64,000 nt of DNA from Isochrysis galbana (GCA_018136815.1 CM030941.1:2540993-2604992); one strand, 5' to 3'; positions 9,926 to 20,832 are shown, counted from the first letter of the stretch. Notes: generated by a model not told the origin, from the sequence alone. A program made the numbers and translations.

Positions 9926-11542
9926 TCATGCAGAGGCGCCCCCCGCCGCGTCCAGTCTCATCGAGCTCGCGCTGGGCGGAGCCCTTGCCCTGACCGCATC
10001 TGCCATGAGACGTGTGATGACGTCCGGGTTCTGCCTGGCCTGCTCGACGAGAGAGCGCACCAGCACCGGGTCGCTGGGTAGTGCTCCCGACTCGAACTGC
10101 TCGCGGAGCCAAAAGGCTTGCTGGTCAGCTGGAATGTCGCCAGCGCTCAGGTCGGCGAGCTCGCTCAGTTGCTGCAAAGTCGGCAGCTTCCTTTCCTGCT
10201 GGCACTGCCCACCACGGGTGTCCAGCGCGTTCTGCAGTGTACGCAAGAATGTGACCGTCGGGTCCCCACGCAAGATTTGCATCTGAAGTGTGTTGATGTC
10301 AGAGAAAACGACTTGTCGCATGGTGCGCAGGTCACGCATGGCGCGACTGGCGAAGGTATCGCGAGGCCCGCTTCCGCCGCGCAGGCTCCGCTCCTCAGCG
10401 ACGCGTTCAATCGTTTGGATATCCTTGTCGACCAGGTTGCGAAGCCGCTCGACGTCTTGGAGCGCGCGGCTTGTGATGCTCTCTCGCGAGGCCTTCTCCG
10501 CCTGACGAAGCCCCTTGCGCACCTCCACTGCGCCCTCGAGGCCCCGCCGATGCGAAATGAGCACAAGCTCCTGCACGCCGCGTTTCGCCGATAGGGCGGG
10601 CGAGAGACGAGGGTCGAAGGAGGGCTCGATGATCAACAGCTGCTCATACGCGAGGATGGCGCCCTTGATGTTGCGCACGCTCTCGTACGTCTCAGCTAAC
10701 CGCTCCCATGCGATGGCCCGCACCTTGAGGTCGACCTCGGCGCGCGAGCCGCAGAGCTGCACCGCGTACTGCGCGTCCTCGAGCGCGCGCTGCGAGGCAC
10801 GTACCCACCCCTGCTGTGAGAGCAGCGAGTAGGTGCGCGATCGCGCCACCATGAGCTGCGCCAGCCACGCGACCTGCACGGCAGTCGTTGCAGGCCTTTT
10901 GACGGGCCGGCGCTGCTGCACGCGCAGGACAGAGGCGGGGAGACTGCGCCATTGCACCGCAAGCCCTATATTCACCGCGTGCGAGAAAGCTCCGTTATAA
11001 GCCTTGAGCGCGTCGACCGGTCTGCCCACCGCGGCGAGCGAGTGCCCCACCTCCGCCTGGCCAACCGCCTCCACCAGCTCCTTCTCGACACGGAGGCCAG
11101 CTGCTTGCAGGAGGGCTGAAGCGGCGCGCGCGTCGTTCAGCCGGTGAAAGAAGCGACCGCCTGCCTTTTCCTCCTCCAAGAAGAGCTGTGCCACCGTCCC
11201 TCTGTCGCACTGGGCGAGGCAGGAGCAGCGGGAGAGCTCGATGGCGTTGGGGTCGGGTGAGAGGACGTGAAGAGCAGCAAGGGCAGAAGCCCCACCGCCG
11301 TGGGAGCAGGCGCCCTCGCCGCCAGAGGTGCAGACGCGTACACGCGGGACAGAGGAAATAAGGAGGAGTGGAATCATCGGTGGAGTCCACGTGCGAGAGC
11401 TCTCGCGGCGGGCAAGAGGGAGTGGTAGAGAGCGGCGGCGGCGGCGGCGGCGCCGCGTGGGAAAGGTGGGAGAGAAGGAGGATGATACTGGCGTCGAACT
11501 CACCCCATCGCATTGGGTATGTGAATCTAAGAAGGGTTCCAA
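9926..11542 (-). CDS. Thioredoxin-like [2Fe-2S] ferredoxin / helical-repeat protein
   Basis: A single uninterrupted frame encodes up to 538 residues. The first 60 residues are rich in S, T and R (including RRRRRRRR) and resemble an organelle transit peptide. Residues about 68-125 contain CTSGGEGAC, then RCSCLAQC: the four-cysteine pattern of thioredoxin-like [2Fe-2S] ferredoxin domains (two spaced cysteines, then C-x3-C). The next 190 residues are alanine-rich amphipathic helices with a TPR-like unit around DALKAYNGAF and a second around AILAYEQLLII. The C-terminal third is helical and charged. In plants and algae such ferredoxin-like/TPR proteins are plastid-associated; a plastid role here is inferred. 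The exact start is uncertain, since the codon 55 residues later (MIPLLLISS) would remove the presumed transit peptide. Confidence 0.6.
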   Translation of the reverse strand: MEPFLDSHTQCDGVSSTPVSSSFSPTFPTRRRRRRRRSLPLPLARRESSRTWTPPMIPLLLISSVPRVRVCTSGGEGACSHGGGASALAALHVLSPDPNAIELSRCSCLAQCDRGTVAQLFLEEEKAGGRFFHRLNDARAASALLQAAGLRVEKELVEAVGQAEVGHSLAAVGRPVDALKAYNGAFSHAVNIGLAVQWRSLPASVLRVQQRRPVKRPATTAVQVAWLAQLMVARSRTYSLLSQQGWVRASQRALEDAQYAVQLCGSRAEVDLKVRAIAWERLAETYESVRNIKGAILAYEQLLIIEPSFDPRLSPALSAKRGVQELVLISHRRGLEGAVEVRKGLRQAEKASRESITSRALQDVERLRNLVDKDIQTIERVAEERSLRGGSGPRDTFASRAMRDLRTMRQVVFSDINTLQMQILRGDPTVTFLRTLQNALDTRGGQCQQERKLPTLQQLSELADLSAGDIPADQQAFWLREQFESGALPSDPVLVRSLVEQARQNPDVITRLMADAVRARAPPSASSMRLDAAGGASA

Positions 11543-12559
11543 TCCAGTTTGTCTTCATCACTCGATGATCCACCTGAAAGAGAGGCTGTGAGGAGCTGTG
11601 CTCGCCGACTCCACCCCCCTCTCCAGCCCATACTCCTATCAACAGGTCGCTTAAGAGGGAGAGAGGGAATGAAGGAGGGAGAGAGGGAGAGAGGGAGCGA
11701 GGAGAGAAAGGAGAGGGGAAGGGAGAAATTTAAGAGAAGTAGTTGGGCACTCAAAGATAGAGAGAGGGGGGGGAGAGGGTGAGGCAGCGACATGTCATGG
11801 GACGATTTTTTCCTCAAAAGAAACTCCCAGCAGAGTAAGGTACTCCTAGAGAGAGGAGGGGGAGAATACGAATGAATGAGAGAGAGGAGGAGGAGAGAAG
11901 CTGGAAGAAAATTCCATGTCGAACGCCATGACATAACATTAAATTTCATGTGATATATTCATAAGGGTAAAGAACTTGGACTTTGCACCACGATAGATTT
12001 GCGGGAAGGATAAGGATGAGGACGAGACCATCCACTATCAACACTCAATAGCAATGTCATGCGCTGCGATCGTACACACGAAGACGGTAGCAACCGGGCA
12101 TGCTAATGACGGCATGCGTGCGATGGTGGGGTGGTGGTGGTTTCCTCTAGTGCTAGCGGCCAACGAGCTGAAAACCGCCACACAACGCCATTTCTTGCCG
12201 CTGTTGCCCGTACGGCCGCACGCCTCCTTGCACTCGCACTTCCGCTTGCTCTTCGTCTCCTTGTGCGCGCGGCCGTCGTCTCATTCCTCTGCGCTCGTCA
12301 CCCCTCCGTTGCTGCTGTTACGAGTGAGCGTGCAACGCGCTCGTAGCGCAACCCATAAACCACGCCCATCCCCATCCTGGCCGCTTTTGCGGACAAGTGG
12401 CACAATATTTTGGTGCCTCCACCGTTCCCCCAGTCGCCGCCGTCAACGCACGACAAGCGTGGAAGGCGGAAGGAACGCAAGAGACACCTTTTGGCTCGCA
12501 ATGCGGGAAAGCTAGGGCCACGGCTCCAAGCGCTCAGAGAGGACATGGGCGAGCTGCCG
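11543..12559. other. Intergenic; purine-rich tract, no firm gene
   Basis: 11640-11780 is a GAGAGAGGGAG-type purine-rich tract upstream of the ferredoxin-like gene. 12050-12420 contains plus-strand frames with hydrophobic, alanine-rich stretches but inconsistent frame use and no domain, so I do not call a gene. Confidence 0.35.
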
Positions 12560-13504
12560 TCAGTCCAAGTCATAGCTGACCTCGACTCCTATCCGGTCGA
12601 TGCCGCGCGTGTTGAGATCGACAGAGCCCGTCGCGTGAAGTGTGAAGGCGTCCCAGCTGGACTTGAGGCTGCCCGTCAAGCTGCCAGTGTGATCAAAGCC
12701 CATGCTGACACGCTGACCGGGCATTGGCTGCCCACAAATGGCGAACCGCAAAGCCGAGAGCTCCCGCTCTCGTGCATCCCACAATAGCGAGCCACCAACA
12801 GCTGTCCACGGGCCGGCCGAGCCATCCTCGGCGCCGAACCGTCGAAGGACTCCCACGCCGCCAGAGAGGCCTGTAGCTGGAAGTAGGCCTTGCTGCGGCC
12901 GAGGCATGCGGAGACCACCAAGAACCATCAGATTCGCGCTGCGAAGGGTGAGCGACGCATCGCACATCTGATTCAACCACAGCTCACTGCACAGGGCCCG
13001 TCGCTGATCGGACCGCGAGGCTTGTATCAGCACCGATGAGTGCGCCTCCTTGACCGCAAGGCGCGCAAGCGCTGCGTTTAGCTCGTCACGAAGTTGCTCC
13101 TCGCCCTTCACCGCTGCAGTAGCGGAGCCCGACGCGATCGCGCCAGCTCCGAGCTCGCCCAGCGCATCCGTAACACAGGTCCGCACGGCCGGTGGCTTGT
13201 GAAGCATCGCCGTCGTGACCGACTTGAGCAGCAGTGCGTCAGAGATGCGCAGCTGCTCAAGGACCTCCCTCTGCTTGAGCGCGCGGATGACGTGCTCCTC
13301 CTTGGCCTCCAGTTGTTGGGCATACTGGCGTGCCGCCTCGCCCAGCTCTGCCTCGCGCTGCTCCCTCTTCCCTCTTTCGGTGGCAAGGCTCTGCTGTGTA
13401 CTGCGCAGCTCCGCCTCAAGCGAGCCTGCGCGGCTCTGCTCCTCAGCGAGCTGGCGCTGCGCAGCCTGCAGCTCCTCGCGCAGCTTGCTCGGCTGTCCCC
13501 CCAT
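12560..13504 (-). CDS. Coiled-coil protein with myristoylation motif and barrel-like C-terminus
   Basis: I place the start at 13504, where the protein begins MGGQPSK, a textbook N-myristoylation signal (MGxxxS). The frame extends 20 codons further upstream, but that part is odd and cysteine-rich. The predicted product has 314 residues. Residues about 8-85 are E/Q/A/R-rich coiled coil. From about 180 to the end the sequence alternates polar and hydrophobic residues with many glycines (ANLMVLGGLRMP, GVGVLRRFG, RVSMGFDHTG), as in outer-membrane beta strands. It finishes GIDRIGVEVSYDLD, which fits the beta-signal pattern (polar-x-G-x-x-hydrophobic-x-hydrophobic) recognised by the SAM machinery. 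A mitochondrial or plastid outer-membrane or membrane-attached role is possible; the family is not identified. Confidence 0.5.
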   Translation of the reverse strand: MGGQPSKLREELQAAQRQLAEEQSRAGSLEAELRSTQQSLATERGKREQREAELGEAARQYAQQLEAKEEHVIRALKQREVLEQLRISDALLLKSVTTAMLHKPPAVRTCVTDALGELGAGAIASGSATAAVKGEEQLRDELNAALARLAVKEAHSSVLIQASRSDQRRALCSELWLNQMCDASLTLRSANLMVLGGLRMPRPQQGLLPATGLSGGVGVLRRFGAEDGSAGPWTAVGGSLLWDARERELSALRFAICGQPMPGQRVSMGFDHTGSLTGSLKSSWDAFTLHATGSVDLNTRGIDRIGVEVSYDLD

Positions 13505-13564
13505 CCGCACGCACACGCAGCCGCACGGACCTTCCCTCGCGTACACGAGCAGCTCCTCCCACAC

Positions 13565-14491
13565 TTCCCACTTCCCTGGCTCTCTCTTTCTCTGCCTCCC
13601 CCCCCCCTCTCCCCAACCCCCCCCCCCCCCCCCCCCGGCTGCGCGCCCCGCGCGTCCGAGCAGCGCCGATAGCCGCAGCCAAGTCTTCTCGTCGGGGCAC
13701 TCTTACTTAAAACATATTTATCCATCAGAATTTTTTTCTTGTGTGTTATTTACGCTAGCTAGGGCTCCCCTCTACTTCTTTTACTAGTATGTGGATCGGG
13801 GTGGGTGGATGGTGTGGATCCCTTAATTTACTGCCGGGCCGAAGCACTGAAACACAGGTGCTTCACCGCAGCTGTGTTTTGTACGGTGGCTCAGGGGGGG
13901 GAGGGCTTTTACGAGACATTGGACTCAAAACACGAGAACAAGAACAAAGCGGAGTGATTTTCGGCCGAGGCGTCGCTTCCCCCCCCCGCCCTCCGCCCCC
14001 CCCTTTACCCCCCTCGGCGCGGGGGGTGGGGGACAGGGGACAGAGGTTGGGAGCACGGTGAAATCGGCTCGTTGGCCACCTTCCCCTTTTCACTTTTCCA
14101 CGTTGAATTCGCAATATTGCGAAGCACCGAAACAGGAAACAGGTGCAGGTGCTTTCCCGATTTTCACCTATTTTCGTGAAGAAGCCTGCCTAGATCATCC
14201 TCCTCCTATGGCCTATTGACGAATTGGGATGGCCCATAGGGCCTGAGGGCAATGAGGAGGGAGGCATGCCGGCGGCAGGCGCGGCTGGGGAGACGAGGCG
14301 GCTTGCCTTCATTTGGTCTCCTTTCCCTCCGGTTTCTTCCCCTTCCCCTCCCCCGCGGCCCGCGGGGAGTCTCACCCTACCATGAGCCCCCCCCCCCGCG
14401 AGCACCCCGAAGGAGAGCTAGGTCGTCCCGTAAGAGTATTGGACCCGATCGCGCGGTCACCTCACCTGCCACTGAAGTGCCAATACACAAA
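13565..14491. other. Intergenic; poly-C tract and short inverted/direct repeats
   Basis: A poly-C run spans about 13617-13637. GAAGCACTGAAACACAGGTG at 13841-13860 runs into a 7-bp hairpin (GAAGCAC/GTGCTTC), and a diverged direct copy starts at 14119, suggesting the ends of a small element. The frames in between are low complexity. Confidence 0.35.
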
Positions 14492-15110
14492 GTCGCGTTC
14501 CGTCAAAAGAGGGCCAGTTTTTTTGTCATCCATACGCTTGTTTTCTTTTTAGAGCCACCCTACAGACGTGTAACGAAACTCGTTTTCTGCATTTACACGG
14601 TGCGCTCTGGTGCGGGCACACACCCCTCAGATTTGCAGGGGTGTGCGCTCGGGGCGGCAGAACTCGAGCATCGATGGGGATGTATGCCGGTTGAATCACA
14701 AGAGTGTGTTCCACAGACGAGGTTTGGGCGTTATCCAACCCGATCACCCTCGACATTGGCAATGGGTCACGCTGATTGGGCGAAAAATGCTTGCAATCGA
14801 CCCATGTGCTCGATGCCATACCTCAAACGGAGGGGGGAGGGTCAAGGTTTCTCCTGGGCCAGGGTGTCTCCGCAGATGCTTGCGCAATCAGACGTGTAGC
14901 AGAGACTTGCGCAATTAGACGTGGAGCCCCATCGTCTCAATCATGTGTGTGTGTGTGAAAGTGACTTTCATGGGGGGACCTCTTCGGATGGATCAACTCC
15001 CCCCAGTATGACTGAAATCTTGTTGTGGGACGCCTAGGTGTTTCGTGACGGGTTTTAAAGACGTAACGAAACTTGTTTTCTGCATTTACATACCCCTCGT
15101 GCGTTCGGGG
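14492..15110. repeat. Mosaic of dispersed repeats
   Basis: 14492-14517 is the exact inverse of 7242-7267. A GACGT(GT)AACGAAACT block followed by GTTTTCTGCATTTACA occurs twice in direct orientation, at 14565-14600 and 15058-15095. 14977-15057 is the inverse of 61705-61780 with few differences. A TG microsatellite lies at 14945-14957. No gene is visible. Confidence 0.6.
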
Positions 15111-15204
15111 GTTTAATATTAGTGACACAAAGCTAATCACGCCCCCACAAAGCTAATCACGCCCCCACGCCCCGCTTCTCTCAACACGCGTGGTGACTCC
15201 CCAG

Positions 15205-15620
15205 CTACGCAGGCTGAGTTTTCATCTTCTTCGTCTTTTTCTCACATCCCTCTTCCACGTCATTCTCCTGGCAGGCGACGATGTCGCTCGGCTGATCTTG
15301 GATGGCGAGGTCCGTGATGCGTGAGAGGACGCTTGGCCGGTTCACTATGTAGAGCTTGCCAGCTGCTCGGCGCACTTGCGCCATGGGATTCGGTTCAGCG
15401 TACGCGACCGCCATGATGTATTCCATGCAGAGGTACGTACGCGACGGCGGCATGCTCTCCAATGTATCTGGTCTTTGGGACTGGGATCTTGTCGTACTCA
15501 TCGGAGTAGTCGCCGACGAGCATGAGCTGTGCCTTGCACCAACGGCCCATGTATGGCTCGATGAGTGCCGAGGGAGACAGGCAGTAGGAGCCTTCTCTCT
15601 CTGGTAGGCCGACGAGAGGG
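15205..15620 (-). pseudogene. Degraded coding fragment, frameshifted
   Basis: From about 15580 to 15440 (minus) a frame reads protein-like sequence (IEPYMGRWCKAQLMLVGDY). From about 15460 to a stop at 15205 a second frame continues with equally protein-like sequence (MEYIMAVAYAEPNPMAQVRR). The two can be linked by one frameshift near 15430-15460, in the repeated CATGGAATACATCATGGCGG area. Family unknown. The upstream end abuts a dispersed repeat (15560-15640). Confidence 0.35.
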
Positions 15621-15640
15621 GGAGAGGGAGAGGGTGTTAA

Positions 15641-17496
15641 CACGTTAGCACAGGTAGTGTGTATGTATGTAGTGTTGTGCTCGTTGTTCGTGGACTGTGG
15701 TTGGTGTGTTGGTGACTGGGCCTGGCTGTGATTGGATGAGTGGTGGTGCTGTGTCTGGTCGACGCGACATAGCCGAGCTCGTGAAACCGAAGAACAAGAA
15801 CGGGACGAAGCCACAACGGACGCGAAAGAAGGCAGGCCGACAGTTGCCAGGGAGAGAGAGGCCAAGACACAATACCCAAAAGGCCCTCCTGGAACCCACC
15901 GCCTTGACCGGGCCCAAGGTAGTGCACCTAGGCCGCACCCCAGAAAGCAAAGACAAAGGAACTAAGGGGGGAAGGAAAGGGGGAGGAGCGAAGGGAACAT
16001 GGGCGTTGTCGGATAGGAGGAATAAGAAACCGGCCGATAGTAGGTGTAGTAGCCGTAGTAGTCCTGAATCTTCAGATGTTGTTTTTTAGATGTTAGGGCA
16101 CTTAGGTGCAATGGGCCATGGGCCTTCGGCCCATGGGTGCTACTTAGGTGGTTGGCGGCGCCTGAAGCCTGCGGGTTGTTAGTGTTAGTGCTTGCGTTAA
16201 TGGTCCTTACTCCTTATTGGTTAACGGTAGAAGGGGCGCAACGAAGACTACCGGTAGCTTTAAAGACAACGACTTCGCAGTGTTGGAACTACGTCATATT
16301 AGCATCCTAGAATTTTTTTATTGTGCCCAGACACCTAAAACAGTCGCTATCTAATAGATCCCCAGCTTGAAACCGAAAAACTCGAACGCGAAAAGCGATT
16401 TTTTTTTGTATACGAATGTTGAAGACTACGGTCATTGACGTTCAACGACCCACGGGCAGATTCACACATACAGACTCACAGGGCACCTAAGACACTCGAC
16501 CCAGTGGATTGGGGCCTTACTCGGCATTCCCTACTACTTTGCCGCAGGGATCTACCCGCGAGCGACGAAATCACGCTCGCTATGGCCTACTGAAGTCGGG
16601 CCCCAGAGGCCCTTTCGAGCGCTGGCAACGCGACTTGCAGTGGGGGGACATGGCGCCCGCGCGCGGGTGCTTCCGCGGCGCCTGCGGTCACCTTAGACCA
16701 GGAGCCGAGGCCTGACGCCAAAAAAGAGCCCTCACAACGAATTGCTGCCCCCCCACACCAGCTGGCGTGCTGGCGAGGGCGTCTTGTACAGCGAGAGGCC
16801 GGCATTTGCCGGCCCCTGGACGATCGCCAACGCGATGGGCCCCACCTGGGCCGCGGTGGAAGTGGGCAGCGCACCTATGCCGGTACAGGCCCGGCCATCT
16901 CGACCCCTCTGGCCTGCCTTCCAGAGGAGCCCTGGCCGGTGGCCCATCGGACACCCCTCTCCGGGGCGCCATCGCAGCGGACCGACGTCCGAAGAAGCCC
17001 TCTTCACAGTCGACTTGAGCACAGAAGAAACCGGGCGTTTACGGGAGAATCAAGTGTTTTATTTTCGTTGATCCTATCATTAAAAATACGTTTGTTTTGA
17101 CCTCTATTATCACGGTCATATAAGCTTGATATGACCGTTGGTCGCTCATATGACATCGCACGGGCCATGCTACGCACAAACATCACATGTGTGTGACGCT
17201 CGACGCCATTGATGCAACATTTTGATCGATCGGAAGTGCGGCAGATAACCGTCGCCGTCACGCAACGCGCAACGCAAACTCTAGACGCTGAAGGTGATCA
17301 CGCACACGCGCACACTCGCAACGTCATTACAGGGCGTACAATCTGGCACACAACCAGCGGGATTGTAATGTGCGCTGCAACTACGCTTGGTGCCGCCGCG
17401 ACCCGATCGCTTGGGGTCTCCGCAAGGATACCAATTTGGGAATCGCTCGGCGCGCTCGCCAGGCGCCCGAGCACTTGCTGACCCCACGGCTGTCGG
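15641..17496. other. Intergenic; hairpin and AT-rich stretches, no firm gene
   Basis: A perfect palindrome with a TTC loop (CATGGGCC/GGCCCATG) lies at 16118-16136. 16505-17030 is GC-rich with open frames on both strands and no domain. 17040-17210 is AT-richer. Plus-strand 15697-16089 is a basic, low-complexity frame that I do not accept as a gene. Confidence 0.35.
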
Positions 17497-17700
17497 GCGC
17501 TGTTAAGTGGGTTGTCAGGGCAAACCTGGGCACCCAAAGCAGGGAGATGATAGGGGAGACTGTCAGGGGGAGGGGGGCGGACCGTGGCGAGGCTTTGGCC
17601 GTTGATAATGAGGCGGCAATGAGGCTAACATTTTCCGTTGTCTTCCCCCCCCCTCCGAAGACTACACGGTAGTCTTTAAGACTACGCGTTTGCGCAACCG
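17497..17700 (+). repeat. ~200-bp dispersed repeat, copy 1
   Basis: It matches 34910-35123 over its full length (GTGGGTTGTCA.GGCAAACC at the left, GGTAGTCTTTAAGACTACG and TTTGCGCAACCG at the right) with scattered differences and small indels. The right-hand 26 bases also occur alone at 23543-23568. Confidence 0.75.
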
Positions 17701-17939
17701 TTAATGGTAATGGTAATTAATGGGATTAACTCAGCCCTAGGCTTGGTGCAAGTAATGGCAATTTTGTACACAGATTTTTAAATAATTTGTCCTTGAGCGC
17801 GCGTGGCGCTTGCTGGCACTACATACTAATAACGAAAACATTGGGCGCACTAGCCTAAAAATACGAGAGCTAGCTGCTTGTCACACCAGCGCCACAATGT
17901 CGCAAGAAATTATTCAGCTTCTTCCGCGGCGACTGGCTA

Positions 17940-19469
17940 TCACATCGCATCCACTGCTCTGTCTCCGCCTACACAACGCGGCGACAGGCCTCCTTGCGCA
18001 GCATCATAGCACAGCTTGACGCTCGTACCGTCACTGTCCACGTAAACTTGCGATTCTTTTAGCGCTTGACGAAGCTCCGCTTCTGGTCTCACCATGGGCA
18101 GGAACTGCGTGTTCGACGGTCGGAACCTCGCAATGAGCTCGCTGCCTCCATCATGAAGAAGATGTCTCAGCAGCTTGATAAAAATCTCGACGTCGGCGGG
18201 AAGAAGGAACCACGGGCAGCCGTTCCATGGGAGACGGGACGAATTGCAGACCGCGTTCGTAGGGTCTTGCCTCCAACGCGGCCATAGCTTAAAGAACCTT
18301 GCACCGTTATGGAAGAGGTAGTTGGAAAACAACGCTGCGCCTTCCCGCTCGAAAGACCACTGGACGACTGCAACGCCTGGGCGGGAAAAGGCGAGCCCCG
18401 AAAAGGCGGTGCCATCAGGCCCCACGACTATGCGTGCGCGGCTAAAAGCCTTTGCTTGTTCAGTCAGCTTGTTAAATTCGTAGACCAACAGATCCATCTT
18501 TGGGGCAAAGGCAGCCTCGAGAGACAGTGCACTTGTCCCGCGAGCAAGAACCTGCTCATTGTGCTCAATAAGCGCTTGAGACGCCCGCTGCAGCACCTCG
18601 CGCATGTTGCCGATGGCGCGGACGCCGACACCCGCATGCCTAGTCCCTTGCGCAACTTTTAGCAGGGTCCGAGGCACAAACAGTAGTACAGGGCGCTCGG
18701 CCTTGACCGTCTCGCTGCGTGGCTGTAGCTGACGCAAGGCTGACAGGCAGCCGCTGGAAAACACATGGGTGCGCGCTGAAAACGGAGCTCCGTCTTCGTT
18801 CGCGCCAACCACCAGCCGAACTTGCTCACTTGCAATAGGCTTGTCTGAATAGATGACACGCTCCGCAGGCAGGAAGGCGAGTAGCATTCGCTTCATCAAG
18901 CTTCCCGAGGCAAGAACCCGCGTAGCTGGGTCGGTCCGGATCTCGTCGAGAACAGGCGCGAATAGAGGAAGCACCTGAAGGAGTACATGCCAGGGATTCT
19001 CGCCATAAAGTTGTCTAAAAGAGTACAGAACCCGTGGCGTCTCGTGCAACTTGCTGCACGAAGGAGGCCCGGGTATCAGCCCGAACGGCCCGAAGCCTGG
19101 CCGATTCCAGTACGTAGTGAGCGTGTGGTAGGACTTGGCCAGGCGGAAGCGGTGCGTCCGATTGAGGACGAGCCCATTCTCCATGACCATCGCATCTGGT
19201 ATCTGCAGCACACAGTAACGGAGACGGCCGCCGCGCCGGCACTGACTACGGCCGTCCTCGCACTGACTGGTCCAGCGAGGAGTCAGCTCAAGCGTCTGTG
19301 CGTGACCACTGATCTGCCAGATAGGCGGGTGGTCGAGCTGCGCGACTGATTCGCGCCAGCCACCAGCCACACGACAGAGCGGCTCGGGCTCATCCACGAC
19401 AGCAAGCGAGGAGAGAGAGCTCAGCCCAGCCCAAGGGCAGGCTGAGGTGGCGGCGGAGGAGATCGACAT
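17940..19469 (-). CDS. GT61-family (DUF563) glycosyltransferase-like protein
   Basis: One frame encodes 509 residues. The central part has the arrangement typical of GT61 (xylosyltransferase/EOGT-type) enzymes. A YGENPWHVLLQVLPLF block matches the N-x-x-H-x-L region near the acceptor/donor cleft. A long mixed region follows with LLFVPRTLLK. Then comes ARIVVGPDGTAFSGLAFSRP, corresponding to the family's 'A-x-(V/I)-(I/V)-G-x-H-G-A' motif; here the usual histidine is aspartate. Such enzymes act in the secretory pathway on glycoproteins or cell-surface glycans. No clear membrane anchor is encoded; a stop lies about 36 bases upstream of the chosen ATG, so a 5' exon carrying the anchor may be missing. 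The N-terminus is therefore uncertain. Confidence 0.62.
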   Translation of the reverse strand: MSISSAATSACPWAGLSSLSSLAVVDEPEPLCRVAGGWRESVAQLDHPPIWQISGHAQTLELTPRWTSQCEDGRSQCRRGGRLRYCVLQIPDAMVMENGLVLNRTHRFRLAKSYHTLTTYWNRPGFGPFGLIPGPPSCSKLHETPRVLYSFRQLYGENPWHVLLQVLPLFAPVLDEIRTDPATRVLASGSLMKRMLLAFLPAERVIYSDKPIASEQVRLVVGANEDGAPFSARTHVFSSGCLSALRQLQPRSETVKAERPVLLFVPRTLLKVAQGTRHAGVGVRAIGNMREVLQRASQALIEHNEQVLARGTSALSLEAAFAPKMDLLVYEFNKLTEQAKAFSRARIVVGPDGTAFSGLAFSRPGVAVVQWSFEREGAALFSNYLFHNGARFFKLWPRWRQDPTNAVCNSSRLPWNGCPWFLLPADVEIFIKLLRHLLHDGGSELIARFRPSNTQFLPMVRPEAELRQALKESQVYVDSDGTSVKLCYDAAQGGLSPRCVGGDRAVDAM

Positions 19470-19877
19470 AGCAACTAGCCGCGTCGATTCCTCGTTCGTG
19501 GATCACACACCGCTGCCGGCGTCGGCGCTCAAAACGCCACCACGAGGCGCAACCGCCGAGCTGCCGCGCCGATGGCCACAGTGGCGCCGCAGCGAGCGCA
19601 GACTGCTGGCAGAGCACTCTCTCCAAAATATCGAGTACAAGGTAGAGGCATGAGCTTCTTGGATCGGCCCCATTTCTATTTGGCACCCTAAAATCTTACC
19701 CTTTGGTTTCGAGAAGGTGCTCAAACTGCATGAAAGCCTCCTCGTAGTCACACGGTTAGAAAGTTCTATCCTTGAACTAAGGACGGTGTCCTTGAAAATC
19801 CATGAAATCTAAGGACTCTGGCCTTCAATGCCTTTGATGTGGCTTGGATAGAGTGAGCTTTTGGGACATCCTAAGAA
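19470..19877. other. Upstream flank of the glycosyltransferase gene
   Basis: GC-rich to 19660 with a possible minus-strand 5' exon (open 19390-19686 in another frame), then AT-richer DNA. No independent gene is supported. Confidence 0.3.
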
Positions 19878-20490
19878 GTCGTTCCGTCAATTGTGGGACA
19901 TCAGTCGAATTGAGCGATCAAATGTCCACAGTTGTTTAAATTAAATTTTAAAATTAAATTGTTTTAAAATTATCATAGAATAACAACTTTTTTCTCTGCT
20001 TTCCCCCGTGCCCCGAGGGAGACGCCGTGTTTCCCCTGCGTTTCCTCTAAGGCCGATAACTACATAAACACACAATTTGAGGTATATTTCACACGGAGCA
20101 TGACTTGCAATCACATCGGTGCACGCCGTACATGGGCACGGCGCGATGTGCATCGGTCCCCCCGCGGATACGCCGTGCGTGCGCATGTCAACTGCGTACC
20201 CCTAAGGCCCACAACTACGTAAACTAGCCATGTAAGAGACGTTTCTTTGCGCAGCACGCGTGATGACTTGCAATCACATTGTGCACGCCGTGCGTGGGCA
20301 CGGCGCGATGTGCATCGGCGGCCCCCCGCGGGGGCGCCGTGCGTGCGCATAGCAACTTCCAGGAAGGTGCACGCCGTGCGTTCACTCTTTCCGCGGGGGA
20401 ACTCTGGGCGCGGAGGACGGGCGGGAACCCTGGGGGCACCCCCTGGGACCGGTGGATTATTACAGTATATGACGAGAACATTAACGTAAA
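19878..20490 (+). repeat. Dispersed element, copy B
   Basis: It begins GTCGTTCCGTCAA with the same TGTGGGACAT...ATGTCCACA inverted repeat as 5986, carries about two units of the tandem core (CCTAAGGCCCACA, GCACGCCGTGCG), and ends in the same GGGGGCACCCCCTGGGACCGG...TAACGTAAAC block near 20440-20490. It has fewer tandem units than copy A and many substitutions. Confidence 0.7.
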
Positions 20491-20832
20491 CAGCTGTCTG
20501 GTCTTTTGATCTCTCTCTCTCTCCCCTCTCCCTCTCCCCCTCTCATCGGCCTACCGGAGAGAGAAGGCGCCTACTGCCTGTCTCCCTCCTCCCTCCTCGC
20601 TCACCCTCCAGCCCTCTCCTCGCCCTCGTCTTCCTCACGATGGTGGCTACTCGGCGCGCATCCGTACGGTCCTCCGTCCTCTCCTCTCGTGCACCTGCTC
20701 GCTGGCTTCGTTCGACTCCCTCGACACGGCCACCTGTCGACTGGACGCTGAGCGGAAGCGCTGCTCGCACGACTCGTTCCTCCTCCTGCTCCAAGGACGC
20801 GGCGGAGGAGGCGGAGCCTGTTCGCGTTCCTG

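Noticed and set aside
12054-12515. Plus-strand frame with a hydrophobic N-terminus
   Set aside because: Adjacent frames are equally plausible, no domain is seen, and it runs towards the antisense of the 12560-13504 gene.
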